DNA of 64,000 nt from Cyclaneusma minus (GCA_037179335.1 JAKZHN010000010.1:937870-1001869), one strand, 5' to 3'; shown: positions 10,726 through 24,684, counted from the first letter of the stretch. Numbers and translations: made by a program. Notes: generated by a model from the sequence alone, not told the origin.

Positions 10726-13700
10726 TTTTTTTGTAAGGGCTATTTTGTAAATTTATATAATTATTCCTAATATCTTTACAAATATTTTAAATTTGATTTT
10801 TTGCAATGGCTTAATTAATTTATTGGCTATTATTTTATTTATTAGCATATATTTAATAATAAATTTTTTTTATTTTTTTTATTTTTAATAAAATAATAGA
10901 AGATATTTATATACTTTGATTTTTTTTAAATTTTGGAATTTTTAATTAGATATAAAAATTTAATATTATTTTTAAGCATGCGGATACTATTTGGATTTTA
11001 TTTAATATATTATAAATAATTCAAATTTTGAAAAATTTAAATTAGCTATTAATTTTATTTAATATAAAATAAAAAAGCAATATATTTAAATTTAATAAAT
11101 AAAATAATTACGAATTTTTATTTTTTACTGGTTTATAAAATTGATTTGCTATAAAATATAGCTATATTTTTAAAAACGCTAATTTAATTAGTTTCATTAT
11201 TAGCCCAATTAAAAATTAAAATAAATAACAATTTTTTTTTAGGTTTATAATATATTTTATAATTTATAGTAGTATTGAAATATTTTATTCGACTTTTAAG
11301 CACTTTATTATACTATTTTAATAAATTAGCTATATATTGCATTAATTATTTTAAAGCAAAGGCTATATTTAATTTAATAAATATTATAGCAAATATAAAA
11401 TTGTTTATTATTTTTTGGTATTTTTTAATATTAATTTAAATATTATTGGAAAAGATAAATCGGAGGGCATTATAATTGGCTATAAGAATTTTTTTAAAAT
11501 AAATTATAATATTAGTAATTTTAAATTAATTCAGTATAATCCAAAGATATCGCTTTTGAGTAATATAAAGGGCTTTGGCTTTCCGGGCTTTTATTATTTT
11601 TGTATTAAGAATTTTAATTTTTGTTTTAATTTTTAATATTGAAGCAATTGGAAAGTTTAAAATAAAATTAAAAAAACTGGGCTTTGTTTTTGCAGGCTGC
11701 AATTATATTATTAATATATATTAAAAATTTAATTCTGTATTTGAAATGCGAGTAAATATATAGATTAGCCAAATTTTAAATAAATTTAAATTTTTTTAAT
11801 TTAAATTTTATTAAAAAGAATTAATTTTTTACAGTTTATTTTAATTTATAACACTTTTGCTTTCCCGGATAATAATGCTTTTTGGAAAATTGAAAAAAAA
11901 AAAAGGTATTTTGGCTTTTATAAAAATGTTTTTAATATTAAATTGCAAGTATCTAATTTTTTTAAACGATAAAAAATAAAAAAATAAAGAAAATCTATAA
12001 ATAATAGGGGCAAATATTTTGATATAACTTTTGCTAAATATTTAATTAAAGCTACAAGCGATAAATTTAATTTTGCATTATTTAATTTTTTTATTAATAA
12101 TTTTTTTGATTGTGTGTATTTATTTAATAGAGACCAAATTTTCTTTAAATGGACATTTGACTATTTATTAAATTTTATTATTTAAAAGAAAAGTAATTTT
12201 TTTAAATATAGCTGTTTTTTAGCATTGGCTATAAATTGGATTGTTTATAGTGTTTTTTATATATTTGCGGTATTTTAATACCGCAAATCTTTATTGCTGA
12301 AAAGCATCTTTTTATGAAAGAATTTATTAGGTCGTTTAGATTTTTATTATTATAATTAATTTATGATAATATAGCTATAATAATATATTATAGCTTTTTT
12401 TCTATTTTTCCGCTTTTTTTATTTTGGGTTTTGTTTTATTTAAACTAGTATTATTATTTTTATATTGGCATTTTGCAGTTTTTGTAAAATAAAAACAATT
12501 GCTAAATAGGGAGTTTAATTTGGAAAATTTGGTAATTTCGGCGGCAAATAAAATAAAGATATTATTATTATTAATTAAAATATAATTATTAATTAAAATA
12601 AATACTGGGATTATTATTTTTAAAATAGCTTTTATATATAATTTTTTAATTTTGCTATTTGGATTTTTTTTGGAAAGAAAAAAGCGCTGGTAATTGATTT
12701 TAAAAATATTAATTTGGAAATATTTAAATTGGCAATTGGAATTTTTATAAAAATTGGTATATTTTGCGCTATATTAAATATGCTATATTATAGCGTTTTT
12801 AATATACTATAATTAAAGCTTTATATTATACCGATTAATCTTTTAAAATTTGGTTTTTTTTAGGTTTAACTTTTGCTAGTTTTAAAAATTTATATTATAT
12901 AGTATTTAATAATTTATTTTATTTTATATTTAGCAATTTATACTATATTTATATTATAGCAATTGGTATAGCGGTAGAAAATAATGCAATCTTTTTTGCA
13001 AATAAATTATTAGAAGTATAATTATTATTAGTATTTTTTATAAATTGCTTTTTGCTATTGCTACTTTTAAAATCCAAGGGATGATTAATAGAATTTTAAT
13101 TTAAATAATTATTTGGTGTGTTTTATTTTTTAAAAATATTGCGAATTTGCAAATTAATAATTTCCCTAGGTATCAATTTTATTATTTGCAAATGGTTAAT
13201 TTAAATAGTTTTTTTATATTTGGGAGAGTAGATTTTAAATTGCTTAATTATAATTTTAAAATAATTTATAAAAATATAAATGCTTTTAGTATTAATTAGC
13301 TTATTATAATAGTGTTTTTTTAAAGATTTTTTAAATTAATCTAGGCGTAGTATTTAGCTTTAAATACTTTAATATAATTAATTAAAATATAATGCCAATT
13401 TAAATCTTTTTAAAAAAGATTTTATAGCTATTAATTATTGGATTTATAGAATATTGGTTTTGCATATATATATTGCATTTGATTGCCTTGTCCCAAAATT
13501 TAAATAGTAATTTAAAATTTTTAAATAGCGCTTGAAAATTGGCTTTAGCAATTTGAATTTCTTTTTTGGAAATTTTATTCTAATATAAAAAAGCGGGAAT
13601 TATATACTGGTATTTAATATTTTTATTATTATTTTATTTTTTAATACTTTTAAAAAACTTTAAAGCGTTATTTATTTTGGCAATTTGCATTTTATAGCTA

Positions 13701-15974
13701 TTTTGAAATTTATTTTTAAACATTTATTTTTTAAATGCAGAAATAGCAGCGTTTTTTATTAAAATTGAAAAAATATAAATCTTTTTGCAGGAATACTATT
13801 GGTATTGATTTATAAATATTAAAATAAATTAAATTAAAAGGAATTTAGTAATAAGGATAAAAAAGATTTAAAAATACATTTTCAAATTTAATGGCAATGC
13901 AAATTTTATGAAAGTTTTTATTTTAAAGAATTTTAATAGACTTGGTTAAAATGGTGATTTTATATAAATTGCTAAAAAAAAAAAAATTTATTAAAATAAT
14001 TTATATTTTTAAAAATGTTTTACCGATTTTCAAAAAAAAGAAAGCAATAGGGTATTAATTATTTTAATATTACTATTAGCAATAAAAGCGTTTTCTTTAT
14101 TAGTAGAATTTATATAGAAAATAAAATAAAAACCTTTAATTATAAAAGCTTTAATAATAATATTTCTATTTAAATCTTTATATATTATATTATTTTTATT
14201 AAAAAAGGCCTTTAAATTTAATGCATATAATTTGCGTTTTGAAATAAAATTTAATAATAAAAATAATTTATTTATATATATGATTTTTGCTATTTTTTTT
14301 ATAAATAATATAAATTGTTTTTTTTATTAATTTTAATAGGCTGGCGACGATTAAATGGTTTGATAATTTAAAAGAAAAAGCAATTATAGAATACATAAAT
14401 AAAGGCGCTCATATTGGAGGCCTAGAAAATATAAAAGATTTTATTAAAAGATTATTTTAATAATTAAGCGTGCTTTATTTTAAAATTAATTTCGGATTTA
14501 AAAGCTTTGAATTTAGCGTCAAATTAAAATTTGGAAAAACCCTTTTTAGCGTTAGCGGCTATGTCGCTAGTCTTTTTATTGCCGAAAATTTTTAGCTTAT
14601 TTTTAAAAAAATTAATATATTTATTGGATTTTGATTTTTTAGTCTTTTTATTATTTTAGCAATGCTGGCGAAAGGCAAAATGGGAATAAAAATAGCGATG
14701 GCCGGTTTTCCGGGCGGCTTTAATATAGCTGCGAATTAAAATGCAATTGTTTTTAAAAAACAATAACAGATTTTTTAATTTAAAATAATTTAAAATTTTA
14801 TAAAATTCAAAATAAAACATATAAGAAATATTGTATTTAAAATATTAAAGCTTTAATAGCAATAGCAGGCAATAAAGGCAGTTTTTTTATTATTAATAAT
14901 ATTTAAATAGATTTTTTTGCTTTATTATTTTTAATTTATTATTAATATTTATAATATTATTTGTAAATAATAGGTTTATAATATTAACAATAGTAATATA
15001 TTCTTTAAAAAGGGCATTAATAAATTAAATAAATAAAATTTTGTTATTAAAAGCGGATAAGTAACTGGCATTAGCAAAAATAAATTTGCAATATAGAGTT
15101 TTAAATAAATTTTAAACGGAGTAGACGATTATATTGGAATTGAATAAAAAGGTTTAAATTTTAATAATATATATTTATACAAAAATGGCGCTGGTTTTAA
15201 TATATTTTTTTAAATGGTTTTTTTATATAAGGCTTTATTATTATTAAATAAGCTTTTAAATATAATATTTAATATTTTGATTTAAGCGTATTTGTATTTT
15301 TTTAATTTGTTTATATTGAAAATGGCTTTTATTTTATTAGAAAAAAGCGTTTAAAATTTGTTAATAAATTTTACAATGGGTTTTTTGCTTTTGGCAATAG
15401 CAGATTTAAAGGATTTGCTTTTGGCGTTGCTGGCTGAAATATTAATGCTAAAAAAAAAGGGAAAATGCGCTACTAGCAGAAAAAAGTCATTTTAATGCTA
15501 AAGTATTTAATTAAAAATATAATAATAATAAGTTAGGCATTTTTGCTATTTAAACGGATTTTTATATTGCGAAATTATATTTTATGTTTGGTTTTTAAAA
15601 TAGTTGGCAATGCTTTATCGGGTTTTTTATTATTTAATATAGTAAAAAAAAGGGGGGTTTTTTGAAAAAAAAAGTATATTGGTATAGCAATCTTTTTATA
15701 AAAGCTATTAAAGCCAATAGGAAAATTAGCAATTTTTAATAGTTTTGGTAATTATAAAGAGATTTTTAGCAATTTCGATTAATTGGTAAAATACCGTAAT
15801 TTTATTAGCAAGGCAATTTCTTTTAGCGATTTTAATTAATTTTGCAAATAACTGGTATAAATATAATAATAATAGGGCTTTTTAAAATAAAATTTTTACA
15901 TTTTTGCATTTAAATCAATTATAATAATAAATAGCTATTTATTTAAATATTTGCGCTAATCCGGGCTTATACTT

Positions 15975-16184
15975 TATTATAAAAAAGCATTTAATTTGAT
16001 ATAATTTAATATAAAACGATGATTATATAAATAAATAAAATATTATATTAATTGCTTAATATTTTAAATTAAGGGCGTTTTTAAACTATAGATATTTAGT
16101 TTGTGGGAGATGCTAATCACGTTCTAGCTAAGCGGAGTGCCATGTGACCATTTTTATAATAGCTATTGCATTTATTCTTTAATA
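15975..16184 (-). repeat. Right long terminal repeat
   Basis: This is the less mutated LTR. It keeps GTGGGAGATGCTAATCACG and CGGAGTGCCATGTGACC, where the left copy has A or T at many of the same C/G positions. Such one-way transitions support RIP and identify this copy as closer to the ancestral sequence. Confidence 0.75.
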
Positions 16185-16872
16185 ATTTATATTTTAATAT
16201 ATATAATAATTAATATTTAATGCTATTTAATAAATTTATTTACCGTTTTTCTTTATATATATTTAATTAAATATAAATAAATTACAACTTTAATTATTTT
16301 TTTAATAATATTTTATTTAATAAAACAAAACCGGGCTTTTAGCAATATAATATAAAATATAAAAATTATAGATTTAATATATGCAAATTAAAATTTAAAC
16401 ATATTATAAATTTTTTAATTTTGCTAATTAGGTTTATTTTATATAATATTTATTTTTAATTGGATTATTTAATATATAAAATTTGTAATTTTTTTTGCGT
16501 ATTTTACAATTTTTCAATTCAATTAAATTTTTTATCTAATTTTTAATTTTTTAATTTAATTTTTTTATAAAATATAATATAATATAATTTAATTTAAAAT
16601 ATAAAAAAATAATTAAATCTATATTTCTATGCTTTAAATACTTTTATTTTTGCTTTTGTTTAATATTGCGTATAATTAAATATTTTCTATTTAAATATAA
16701 AATTGGAATTGGCTTTTTAATCTTTTTTTTTCAAAGCTTGCGCTTTTTTTATAATCTTTCTATTATTATTATAATTTAATTTTGATATTCTTTTAATAAG
16801 TTTATTTAAAATTATTAAAGGTTTTTCAAAGTTTTTTTCAATTAATATTTAGTTTTAATTTTAATTTTAGCC

Positions 16873-16941
16873 TTTTCAATATATGCAAAGTATATCACAC
16901 GGGGCCGAGGAGGGCGCCCTGCGGGCATCCTACGAGGCACG
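16873..16941 (-). pseudogene. Reverse-transcriptase motif fragment in a G+C-rich island
   Basis: On the minus strand this reads TCLVGCPQGALLGPV, a stop (TGA), then YTLHILKR. The pattern GCPQG..LGP.LY..HI matches motif B of RVT_1-type reverse transcriptases in LINE elements. The equivalent place in the plus-strand LINE copy (about 22335-22375) reads KQKQLAYILHILKR, consistent with a mutated version. About 60 bases here are G+C-rich although everything around them is A+T-rich. Confidence 0.6.
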
Positions 16942-16952
16942 TGCGCTAGAAA

Positions 16953-17112
16953 TGCATAAAAAGTAAATATTGCTTATTAAAAAAGCTAAGCAAAGCTTTT
17001 AGCGTATAATATTCAAATGCTGCTATTTTTATTTAAAAAAATGCAACGGCTATTTTTTATAGCTAAAAAATATATATAACATATTTGATTTATTAATTTA
17101 TTTTTAATTATT
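16953..17112 (+). mobile_element. Short 3'-end fragment of the same LINE
   Basis: This about 160-bp segment matches the last 160 bp of the other two LINE copies: it ends TTTATTTTTAATTATTATAAT where the 24.3-kb copy has TTTATTTTTAACCATTATAAT. It abuts the 5' edge of the minus-strand copy, head to head. It may be a severely 5'-truncated insertion, or the 3' end of a copy lying in tandem before the copy that ends at 24.37 kb. Confidence 0.6.
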
Positions 17113-17226
17113 ATAATAAAATAGCCGCTTTTATTTTAAAAAGCAATACTTTAGTAAACTAATAATTATTTAATTTGCCAATTATAAATTTAACAATAAT
17201 TTCATTTATAAAAGTTTTATTAAAAA

Positions 17227-17331
17227 TTTTAAAAATTAATTTTATTTAATTTTTTATTAAAACTTTTAAAAATTAATTTTATTTAATTTTTTATTAAAAC
17301 TTTTAAAAATTAATTTTATTTAATTTTTTAG
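17227..17331 (+). repeat. 37-bp tandem repeat, about 2.8 copies
   Basis: Three consecutive units start at 17227, 17264 and 17301. The first two are identical over 37 bases and the third is cut short after about 31. It lies about 110 bp after the LINE 3' fragment. If the plus-strand LINE is full length, this could be a repeat in its 5' leader, but that is a guess. Confidence 0.8.
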
Positions 17332-20300
17332 AAAATTCAACATTAATAGCAATGCCGGCGAAGTTTATACGCTAAATTAAAAAATTGTATTTAATAAAAG
17401 CAATAATACATTTCTTAATAATATTAATAAAAGCGCTTTAGCCAAAAATATAAATACGCTGCGCAAAAGCAAAATTAATTAAGCTTTTGCTTTTATTTTG
17501 AATTTAATTTAAAATTAAACCAATTTAAATTTTAATAATTTTGCAGCTATTTAGTAAAATATTTAAAAATTAAAAATTAAAAGAAAATTGCGAAATTATA
17601 AGCCAAAATTGCAATTTTTATTTTCAAATATAATTTATTTAATTTAAGCTTTAATAATAAGCAATTAATTGCTAAAAGAATTTATATATTTAAATTTTTT
17701 TATATACTAAATATTAAATTGTATTATATATAATATATATATAAATATTATAAATAATGTAATTATTTATAAAATTAATTTAATATGCAATTTTAATTCT
17801 TTTTTAAAAAGCTAATGTAATTTATATTTATTATATTTTAATTGCATTTAAAAGCCATGTATATATTGTATAGCAATATTATTAAAAAAATTATAAATTA
17901 TGAAAAGAATTATAAAAAAGAGTTTAAAAATTTAATATTAAATGCAATAAATACAAAATAATAGCGTATATTATATACGTTACATTAATTTGCTAAAAAA
18001 TTTAAAAACAAATTAATTGCAAAATAATAACTTTGCCTTTTTATATAGGAAATATGCTTTTTATATTTTTTAATAATTAATTTATTTTTAAATTTTGCAA
18101 TAATATTAAATAAAATTTCATTTTTTAATAAATCAATTAATTATAAATTAATATATAATATATATTAAATACAATTAAAAATATTAAATATAAAAATAAA
18201 TTTAATTTTTGATTTAAAGCTAAAAATACATTTAATGCAAATACTTTAAAAAGGCATTATAATAATCATAATAAATTACAAAATTTTTATTAAATTTATA
18301 TAAAATTTTAGATAATAGTATAGCAATTTGATATTAATTTAATTGCAGAAATAAAAAAATGGCTATTATTAAAATAAAGGCTAATAGGGCAATTAAAATT
18401 AATATTGGTTTTCTTTTATATTTTACTCATAAATTTAATAATTATAGCTTATTTAACTGCATTTATAAAACAAAATTGTCAAAAGTTTAAATATAAAGCC
18501 TATAAATACAAATAGCCCGGTAATAAAATATATATTTTAAATAGCAATAGCTTTAGCGATTGCAAAAAAAAGCCAATTATATAAAAATAGCTTTAATTAT
18601 AGCCAAAATTATAGTAATTATGATTAAAATAAATATAATTATTTTGTTTTGCAAAAGCTATAAATAAATTTTTCAATTTTGCAAATTATAATTATAAATA
18701 TAATAATATAAAAAATAAATAATTGCTAATAATTGCCTAATTTAATAACTCTTTTATAAAGCAAAAATATATAATAATTAGTTATTTAATTGCAATTAAT
18801 TTTTAGAATATAATTTTTATTTTTGCTTTTATTAATAATAAATTAAATAAAAAATTTATATTATTAATATTTGCAAAGAAACAAAACTACATTAATATTT
18901 ATATGCAATATCTATAAATTTGTTTTTTTAATAAAAATAAAATAAAAATTAATTAATATTATAAAAGTTTTATCAAAATTTTTAATAATAAAAGTAATAT
19001 AAAAAACCAAAGTATTAAAATATATAAAATATTTATATATTTATACAATTTGCTTTCAAATATGCTTTAATTTAAATAAGCGAGCAATAAATATTAGAAT
19101 TAAGCTAAGGCCAATTTTATTTATAAATATAAAATTAAATATAAAATTATTATGTAAAATAAATTAAATAAATTAAAAATATTAAGTATAATAATCTATA
19201 ATTCAAATATGATAAATAAATAAATATTATATATAAAAGAATTTATATATAAAGATTAAAAATATAATATCAAATTATATAAAATAGCATTTAGCAAAAT
19301 AAATAAAAAGCTATTTTTTATAAAAAGTATTGCAAATTTAAATAAAAATTCTATTATATGTATATTCGGCAAAATATTAAAATTTTGGCAAAATAAAATT
19401 AACTTTTGATATATTTTTAAAGCTGTAAATTGCCAAATATTAAAAATAGTTGCGAAAACTATATAGCAAAATTAAAATAAATATAAATATAAAAACTTAA
19501 AATATAAAAAATTAAAAAGCTTAAATTATTTTAATAAAACTTTTAATATAATAAAAATTAGTATATTATTTATATATTTTAATTAAAACTATATTATAAA
19601 AACTAAAATAAATCTATTTTATTAATTTATTTATAAGCTATTTAAAAAATAACTAATTATATTAAAACACTATTTCAGTAATGCGCTAATAAAAACCTGA
19701 ATTTATAAATTAAAAAGCCTGATAAAGGCTTTTATATTATTTATATTCAAAAACAACAATAATTTATATTTATATATTAATTATAAAAAACTAAATAACA
19801 TAATTATTAAAAATCGGTGCTTATTTTTTTTAATTAATAAATTTCTGGTTAAATTAAAAAAAGCCAAAATGTTTATTAAATTAAACTTTAAAAATATATA
19901 TTATAATTGTTTTTAACAAAAAGGCATTTTATATAAAATATAGCTATTTTAAATATTTAATAATGCTATTTAAATTGGTAAATGCATTAGCTATATTTTA
20001 AATTTATATAAATATAGTATTTAAAGAAAACTTAAATATTATTATAATAATTTATTTTAATAATATTTTAATTTACTTGAAAAACTCTAATAAATATAAT
20101 ATATACATAAAAGCTGTATTTAAAAAATTATATATTTGTTTATAAAAAAATCAAATATAAATATAAAATAAATAGAATTTTATTTTTAAATTTTATAATA
20201 AAAGAATATATATATATAATTAAAAAAGAATACGCGCTATTTAAAAATAGGCTATATTAATTATATATATATAATTGAAATTGTTTTTTAAAATAAGCCA

Positions 20301-20360
20301 ATTTTTATAAGCAGTTTATTTTAAAATATAATAAAATTATATTATTTATAATTAATTTGC

Positions 20361-20361
<1 letters not shown>

Positions 20362-20401
<40 letters not shown>
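20362..20401 (+). repeat. (TAA)n microsatellite
   Basis: About 13 uninterrupted TAA units inside the A+T-rich block. It has no apparent function and is of a type expected in such DNA. Confidence 0.9.
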
Positions 20402-20402
<1 letters not shown>

Positions 20403-22309
20403 GCCTATTTAAATAGCTTTTAAAAGCGCAAAAAGCCTTTTAATATATTAAAAGTATATTTGCAAAATAAGCCAATTTTTTAATTTTTTAATTTTATAAA
20501 GCATTTATAAATTATATATAATATTTTTAAATTTGCAATATTAGAAATTTTAAAGCAATTTAAAAATTTAAATAATTTAATTTAATATTATTGGTATTTA
20601 ATAGCCTTTTAATTTTGCAAATTAATTAACGCAAAATTAATATATTAAATACATAATATTAAATTTTTTATAATTATAAATTCTTTTTAGTATTAAAAGC
20701 AATATATTAAAAATATATATTATGGAATTTAAATATTTTTAAATTACAATACTTTGCGCTATGTTATAAATATAAAAAAATTTAATAAATATTAAATAAA
20801 ATAGGCTATAAACTTAAAATTTTATAATTTTAATATTAAATATATTGCAAAAATTAGAAATTCCGCTAATTTTTTATTTTATAAGCCAAATTATAAAAGA
20901 ACAATAAAAAACATTTTTTTTTTTTTTTACCTATATTATAGTAAAAGCTTTGCTATTTATTTAATTATATTTTAAATATATAATTTTTAAAAAATATAAT
21001 TGCTTTTATAAATATGGCAATTGCTTTTTAATTAAAATTGGAAAGTTGGAAAATTAATATTATATATTTTATGTATATATTATAAATATAAATTTGTAAA
21101 TAAAGAATTGAATTTTATTTAAATTATAAAAATTTAAAAGCCAAAATAATTAAAATAAATTTTACAATTATTTCTAAAATTTAAACAAATAATAAATATA
21201 TAATAAACATATAAAGCCAATTTATATGATATAAAAATAAATAATAGCAATTTAAAAATAATATATTATATCAAAAAAGCAAATTATATATTTTTATAAT
21301 AAATATATTATATAATAAATTAGCAAGCTATTTTAAAATAAAATAAATTTTCATTTTAATTTATTATAAATATTATTACCTAAATATAAAAGCAAAAATA
21401 TAAAATCATATATATAATTGCTATATTTGCTAATAAAATAAAATTCGCTAATATATATTTTATAAATAGCTATAACTATATTTATTATAAAATTTTATTA
21501 TAAATTTGCCAAAATTATAATATATAAGCAAAATATATAATATTATTTAATAATAATAAATTGCTATACTAAAAACTCCGCAATTTATATATATAATTAA
21601 AAATATTAACATATAATTTTTAATAAAACTATTTTTTAATAAAATTGTTTATTTTACAAAAGTTTTTAAAATTATTATATTTAATTAGAATTTTATATTT
21701 ATTAGCATATTATAAAAAGCCTTTTATTATAAATTCCATATAATATATAAATATTATATTGTATTTTACTTTTAAATAAATAAGCAAATAAACCAAATAA
21801 ACCAAATTTTAAAAGCTTATATATAATGCTATTGCAATAATAAAAAGGTAAATTAAGCAATTTAATTGGCTATAATAAAATTCGCCTATAATATCGCAAA
21901 GCAAAAAATATTAAAAAAGAATTATACTATATAAATATTATTTATAAATTAGTATTAATGTTTTTATATAATTTTTAATACTTTAAATTTTTAATATAAA
22001 AAAGCAAAAAACGAAATATAATATAATAAATATACGCTATTATAAAAATTATAAAAATACTATTAATAAATATATAAAATGATATATAAAAAAGCACAAA
22101 ATTTTAAATTTTAATAAAAAAACCTATTTTTTTTATTAAAAAATAAAAGTCCAAATTTATTATTTACAATTTCTATTTAAGTTTTAATTAAAAGAATTAT
22201 ATAAAAACTTTTACATTAATTTTTTTAAATTTTGCTAAAGTATTTTAAAATAATATATATAAATTGTATTTTACAAATTTTAAGCATTATTAAAAATTAA
22301 AAATTAAAA

Positions 22310-24372
22310 ATTAAAAAATTATAATATATAAAAAAACAAAAACAATTAGCTTATATTTTGCATATATTAAAAGAATTAAAGCCAAAATTAAAATTAAATA
22401 TTGGCTTAAAAGAACTTTAAAAATATCTTAATAACTTTAAGCAAATTTATTAAAAAACACCAAAATTAAATTATAATAATAATAGAAAAAATTTAAAAAG
22501 AATGCAAACTTTAAAGAAAAAGTTAAAAGGCCAATTTTAATTTTATATTTAAATAAAAATATTTAATTATATGCAATATTAACCAAAAGCAAAAATAAAA
22601 ATATTTAAAATATAAATTTATAAATTTAATTATTGTTTTATATTTTAAATTAAATTAATTTAGATTATATTTTATAAAAAAATCAAACTAAAAAATTAAA
22701 AATTAAATAATAAATCCAATTTAATTAAAAATTATAAAATGCGCAAATAAAAACTATAAATCCTATATATTAAATAATTTAATTAAAATAAATATTATAT
22801 AAAATAAATCTAATTAAAAAAAATTAAAAGATTTATAATATTTTTAAATTCCAATTCGCGTATATTAAATTTACAGTTTTTATATTTTATATTATATTGC
22901 CAAAAATTCTATTTCTTTTTCTATATTAAATAAAATATTATTAAAAAATAATTAAAAAAATAATTTTTTCATATTTTAATTAAATATATATAAAAAATTA
23001 AATATTAATTGCTATATATATTAAAATATAAATTGCAAAACTAACTTTAAGTAAAATTATTATTGCAATTATAATATTTTTAAATGCAGTATATATTTTA
23101 TATTTTAAAAAATATATAAATTTTAAAATAATAAAAAATTCCAGTAATTTTTGCATTATCTTTTAATTAAATTAATTTATTATTATAATTAATACGCTAA
23201 TTTTTAAAAACAGCCTAAATTTTAATATAGCAATAATAATAAAATATAATAGCATTATAAATTATATTAAATCAAAAAAATTAAATAGCGAAAATTTGCA
23301 AAATAATAAATTAATTGGCAAAAAAAAAAACAAAAAAAAAACAAAAATATAAATTTATTATATAGCAAAAAAACTTATAATTATTCCAATAATAATTATA
23401 TTTAAAATTATTTGCAATTTAATTACAAATATTAAAAAAATTGCAAAAAAAATCCAAATCCAAATTCTATATATAATAAATATAAATGCAAATTTAAAAT
23501 ACAAACGCGGATTTAATAAAATTGCAATTTAAATTTTACGGCAAAATTGCAAATTTAATATTATTATTATAATTATAAGCAAAATCTTTATTGCGCGGGG
23601 CTTAAAAAAGATTACTGCTAAAATTTTATATTTTGCAATTAAAAATATTAAAAACTATAATACTAAAATTAAAAAAAATCGCTAAAAAGGCATATATTAA
23701 AAAATCCGTATAAAAATAATAATAAAAAAAAGCCTAATAGAAATGGACAAATCTGCTTTATATAGATAAAGCCCTAATAAAATCTAATATAATTGCTATA
23801 AAACAAAAAATTAAAAAAAGATTAAAAGAAAACAAAAATGCAATTAAAAATTAATATATTATTATTGCAAAAAACGCATAATGCGTATATAAAAAAAATT
23901 GAAAAAATTGAAAAAATTCTAAAAACCAATTATTTAAAATAAATCGCCGCTATATTAATTTTTAGATATTTGCAAAAAAAAACACGTGCAAAAATAAAAA
24001 AAAACATATGCAAATTAATAAAAATTTACCAATTTATATAGCTAAAATAAAAAGACAAAATTAATAATTAAAGCCAAATATTAAATTATTAAAAAGCAAA
24101 AATCTGTATTTAAAAATTTTAAGGCTTAAAGCTATAAAAAAAATTATTATATAAGGCTAAAAAAAGCATTTTGCCAGCATTTTATAATATATATATATTA
24201 AATAAATATAAAAAAATAAATATTGCTTATTAAAAAAGCTAAGCAAGGCTTTTAATATATAATATTTAAATATTGCCAATTTCATTTAAAAAAAAAACAG
24301 CGGCTGTTTTTTGTAGCTAAGGAATATATATAACGCACCCTTATTTGCTAATTTATTTTTAACCATTATAAT
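22310..24372 (+). mobile_element. Second RIP-degraded LINE copy
   Basis: This copy aligns along its length with the inverted copy at 8988-16950. Correspondence can be followed from the RT motif region (about 22335) to the shared 3' terminus, which ends TTTATTTTTAACCATTATAAT. It carries more C-to-T and G-to-A changes than the minus-strand copy. The 5' limit is unknown: the A+T-rich DNA back to 17.1 kb could be the rest of a full-length element of about 7 kb, but I cannot demonstrate that. Confidence 0.65.
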
Positions 24373-24684
24373 ACTTGAATCCAAAATTCCGCACAGCCTC
24401 CACCAATATTGAAACTTTAAATGCGGCCCCTAAAATCGATAATTTTAACGCTGTATTGCATATAAATTATAAAGCTATTTTTTGAAATATAAATAAATAG
24501 CATAGGCTTATAAAGAATTGAGCGGGCTTTTAAAACATGTAAAAACCAATTTAAATTACCTTTTAAATGCTAGCCGACAACTATTAGAAAATGGGCTATT
24601 TGCCTGTGTGTGGGGAGGCGCCAGCCTGTGTGTGGGGATTTTTTTCCGTGAAGCGGAGGAAATGATGAACGTTAGCGACGAATA

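Larger units (their letters stand above)
10514..16184 (-). mobile_element. RIP-degraded LTR retrotransposon nested in the LINE
   Basis: Direct repeats at 10514-10725 and 15975-16184 bound a 5.67-kb element. The flanks ATTTG (10509-10513) and ATTTA (16185-16189) make a 5-bp target duplication differing by one G/A change. On the minus strand the LTR starts TATTAAAG, which reads as a RIP-altered TGTTGAAG, and ends ATA for an original ACA. Just inside the minus-strand 5' LTR, GTATAAGCCCGG resembles a decayed Copia-type primer binding site. That is the only reason for choosing the minus strand and the Ty1/Copia group. No open coding region survives. Confidence 0.7.
8988..16950 (-). mobile_element. 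RIP-degraded non-LTR retrotransposon (LINE) copy, interrupted
   Basis: The reverse complement of 8988-10513 and of 16185-16890 aligns by eye, with small indels, to about 22360-24372 on the plus strand. The gap between the two parts is exactly the LTR element inserted at 10514-16184. Near its 5' end (16873-16941, minus) the frame reads VGCPQGALLGPV, the conserved reverse-transcriptase motif around the PQG turn of LINE-type enzymes. About 2.2 kb of element follows that motif, suiting the rest of RT, a C-terminal region and a 3' UTR. The copy seems 5'-truncated at about 16950. Family placement (Tad-like or another LINE) is inference. Confidence 0.65.
8401..24590. other. A+T-rich block degraded by RIP
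   Basis: Base composition changes abruptly near 8.4 kb and returns to normal near 24.6 kb. Between them the sequence is overwhelmingly A and T, with stop codons in all frames. Repeated segments inside it differ mostly by C/T and G/A transitions, which is what RIP produces in duplicated DNA of filamentous ascomycetes. No intact gene was found. It could also serve as pericentromeric or other constitutive heterochromatin, but the sequence alone cannot show that. Confidence 0.85.

Noticed and set aside
11415..11636. A 73-residue frame inside the A+T-rich block.
   Set aside because: It is almost entirely Asn, Ile, Lys, Phe and Tyr, as expected from A+T-rich DNA, and lies within the RIP-degraded LTR element.
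8988..17112. A large DNA transposon with long terminal inverted repeats, since the sequence near 9 kb is inverted relative to that near 17 kb.
   Set aside because: The interior carries a LINE-type reverse-transcriptase motif and a third copy of the terminus occurs without an inverted partner, so independent LINE insertions explain it better.
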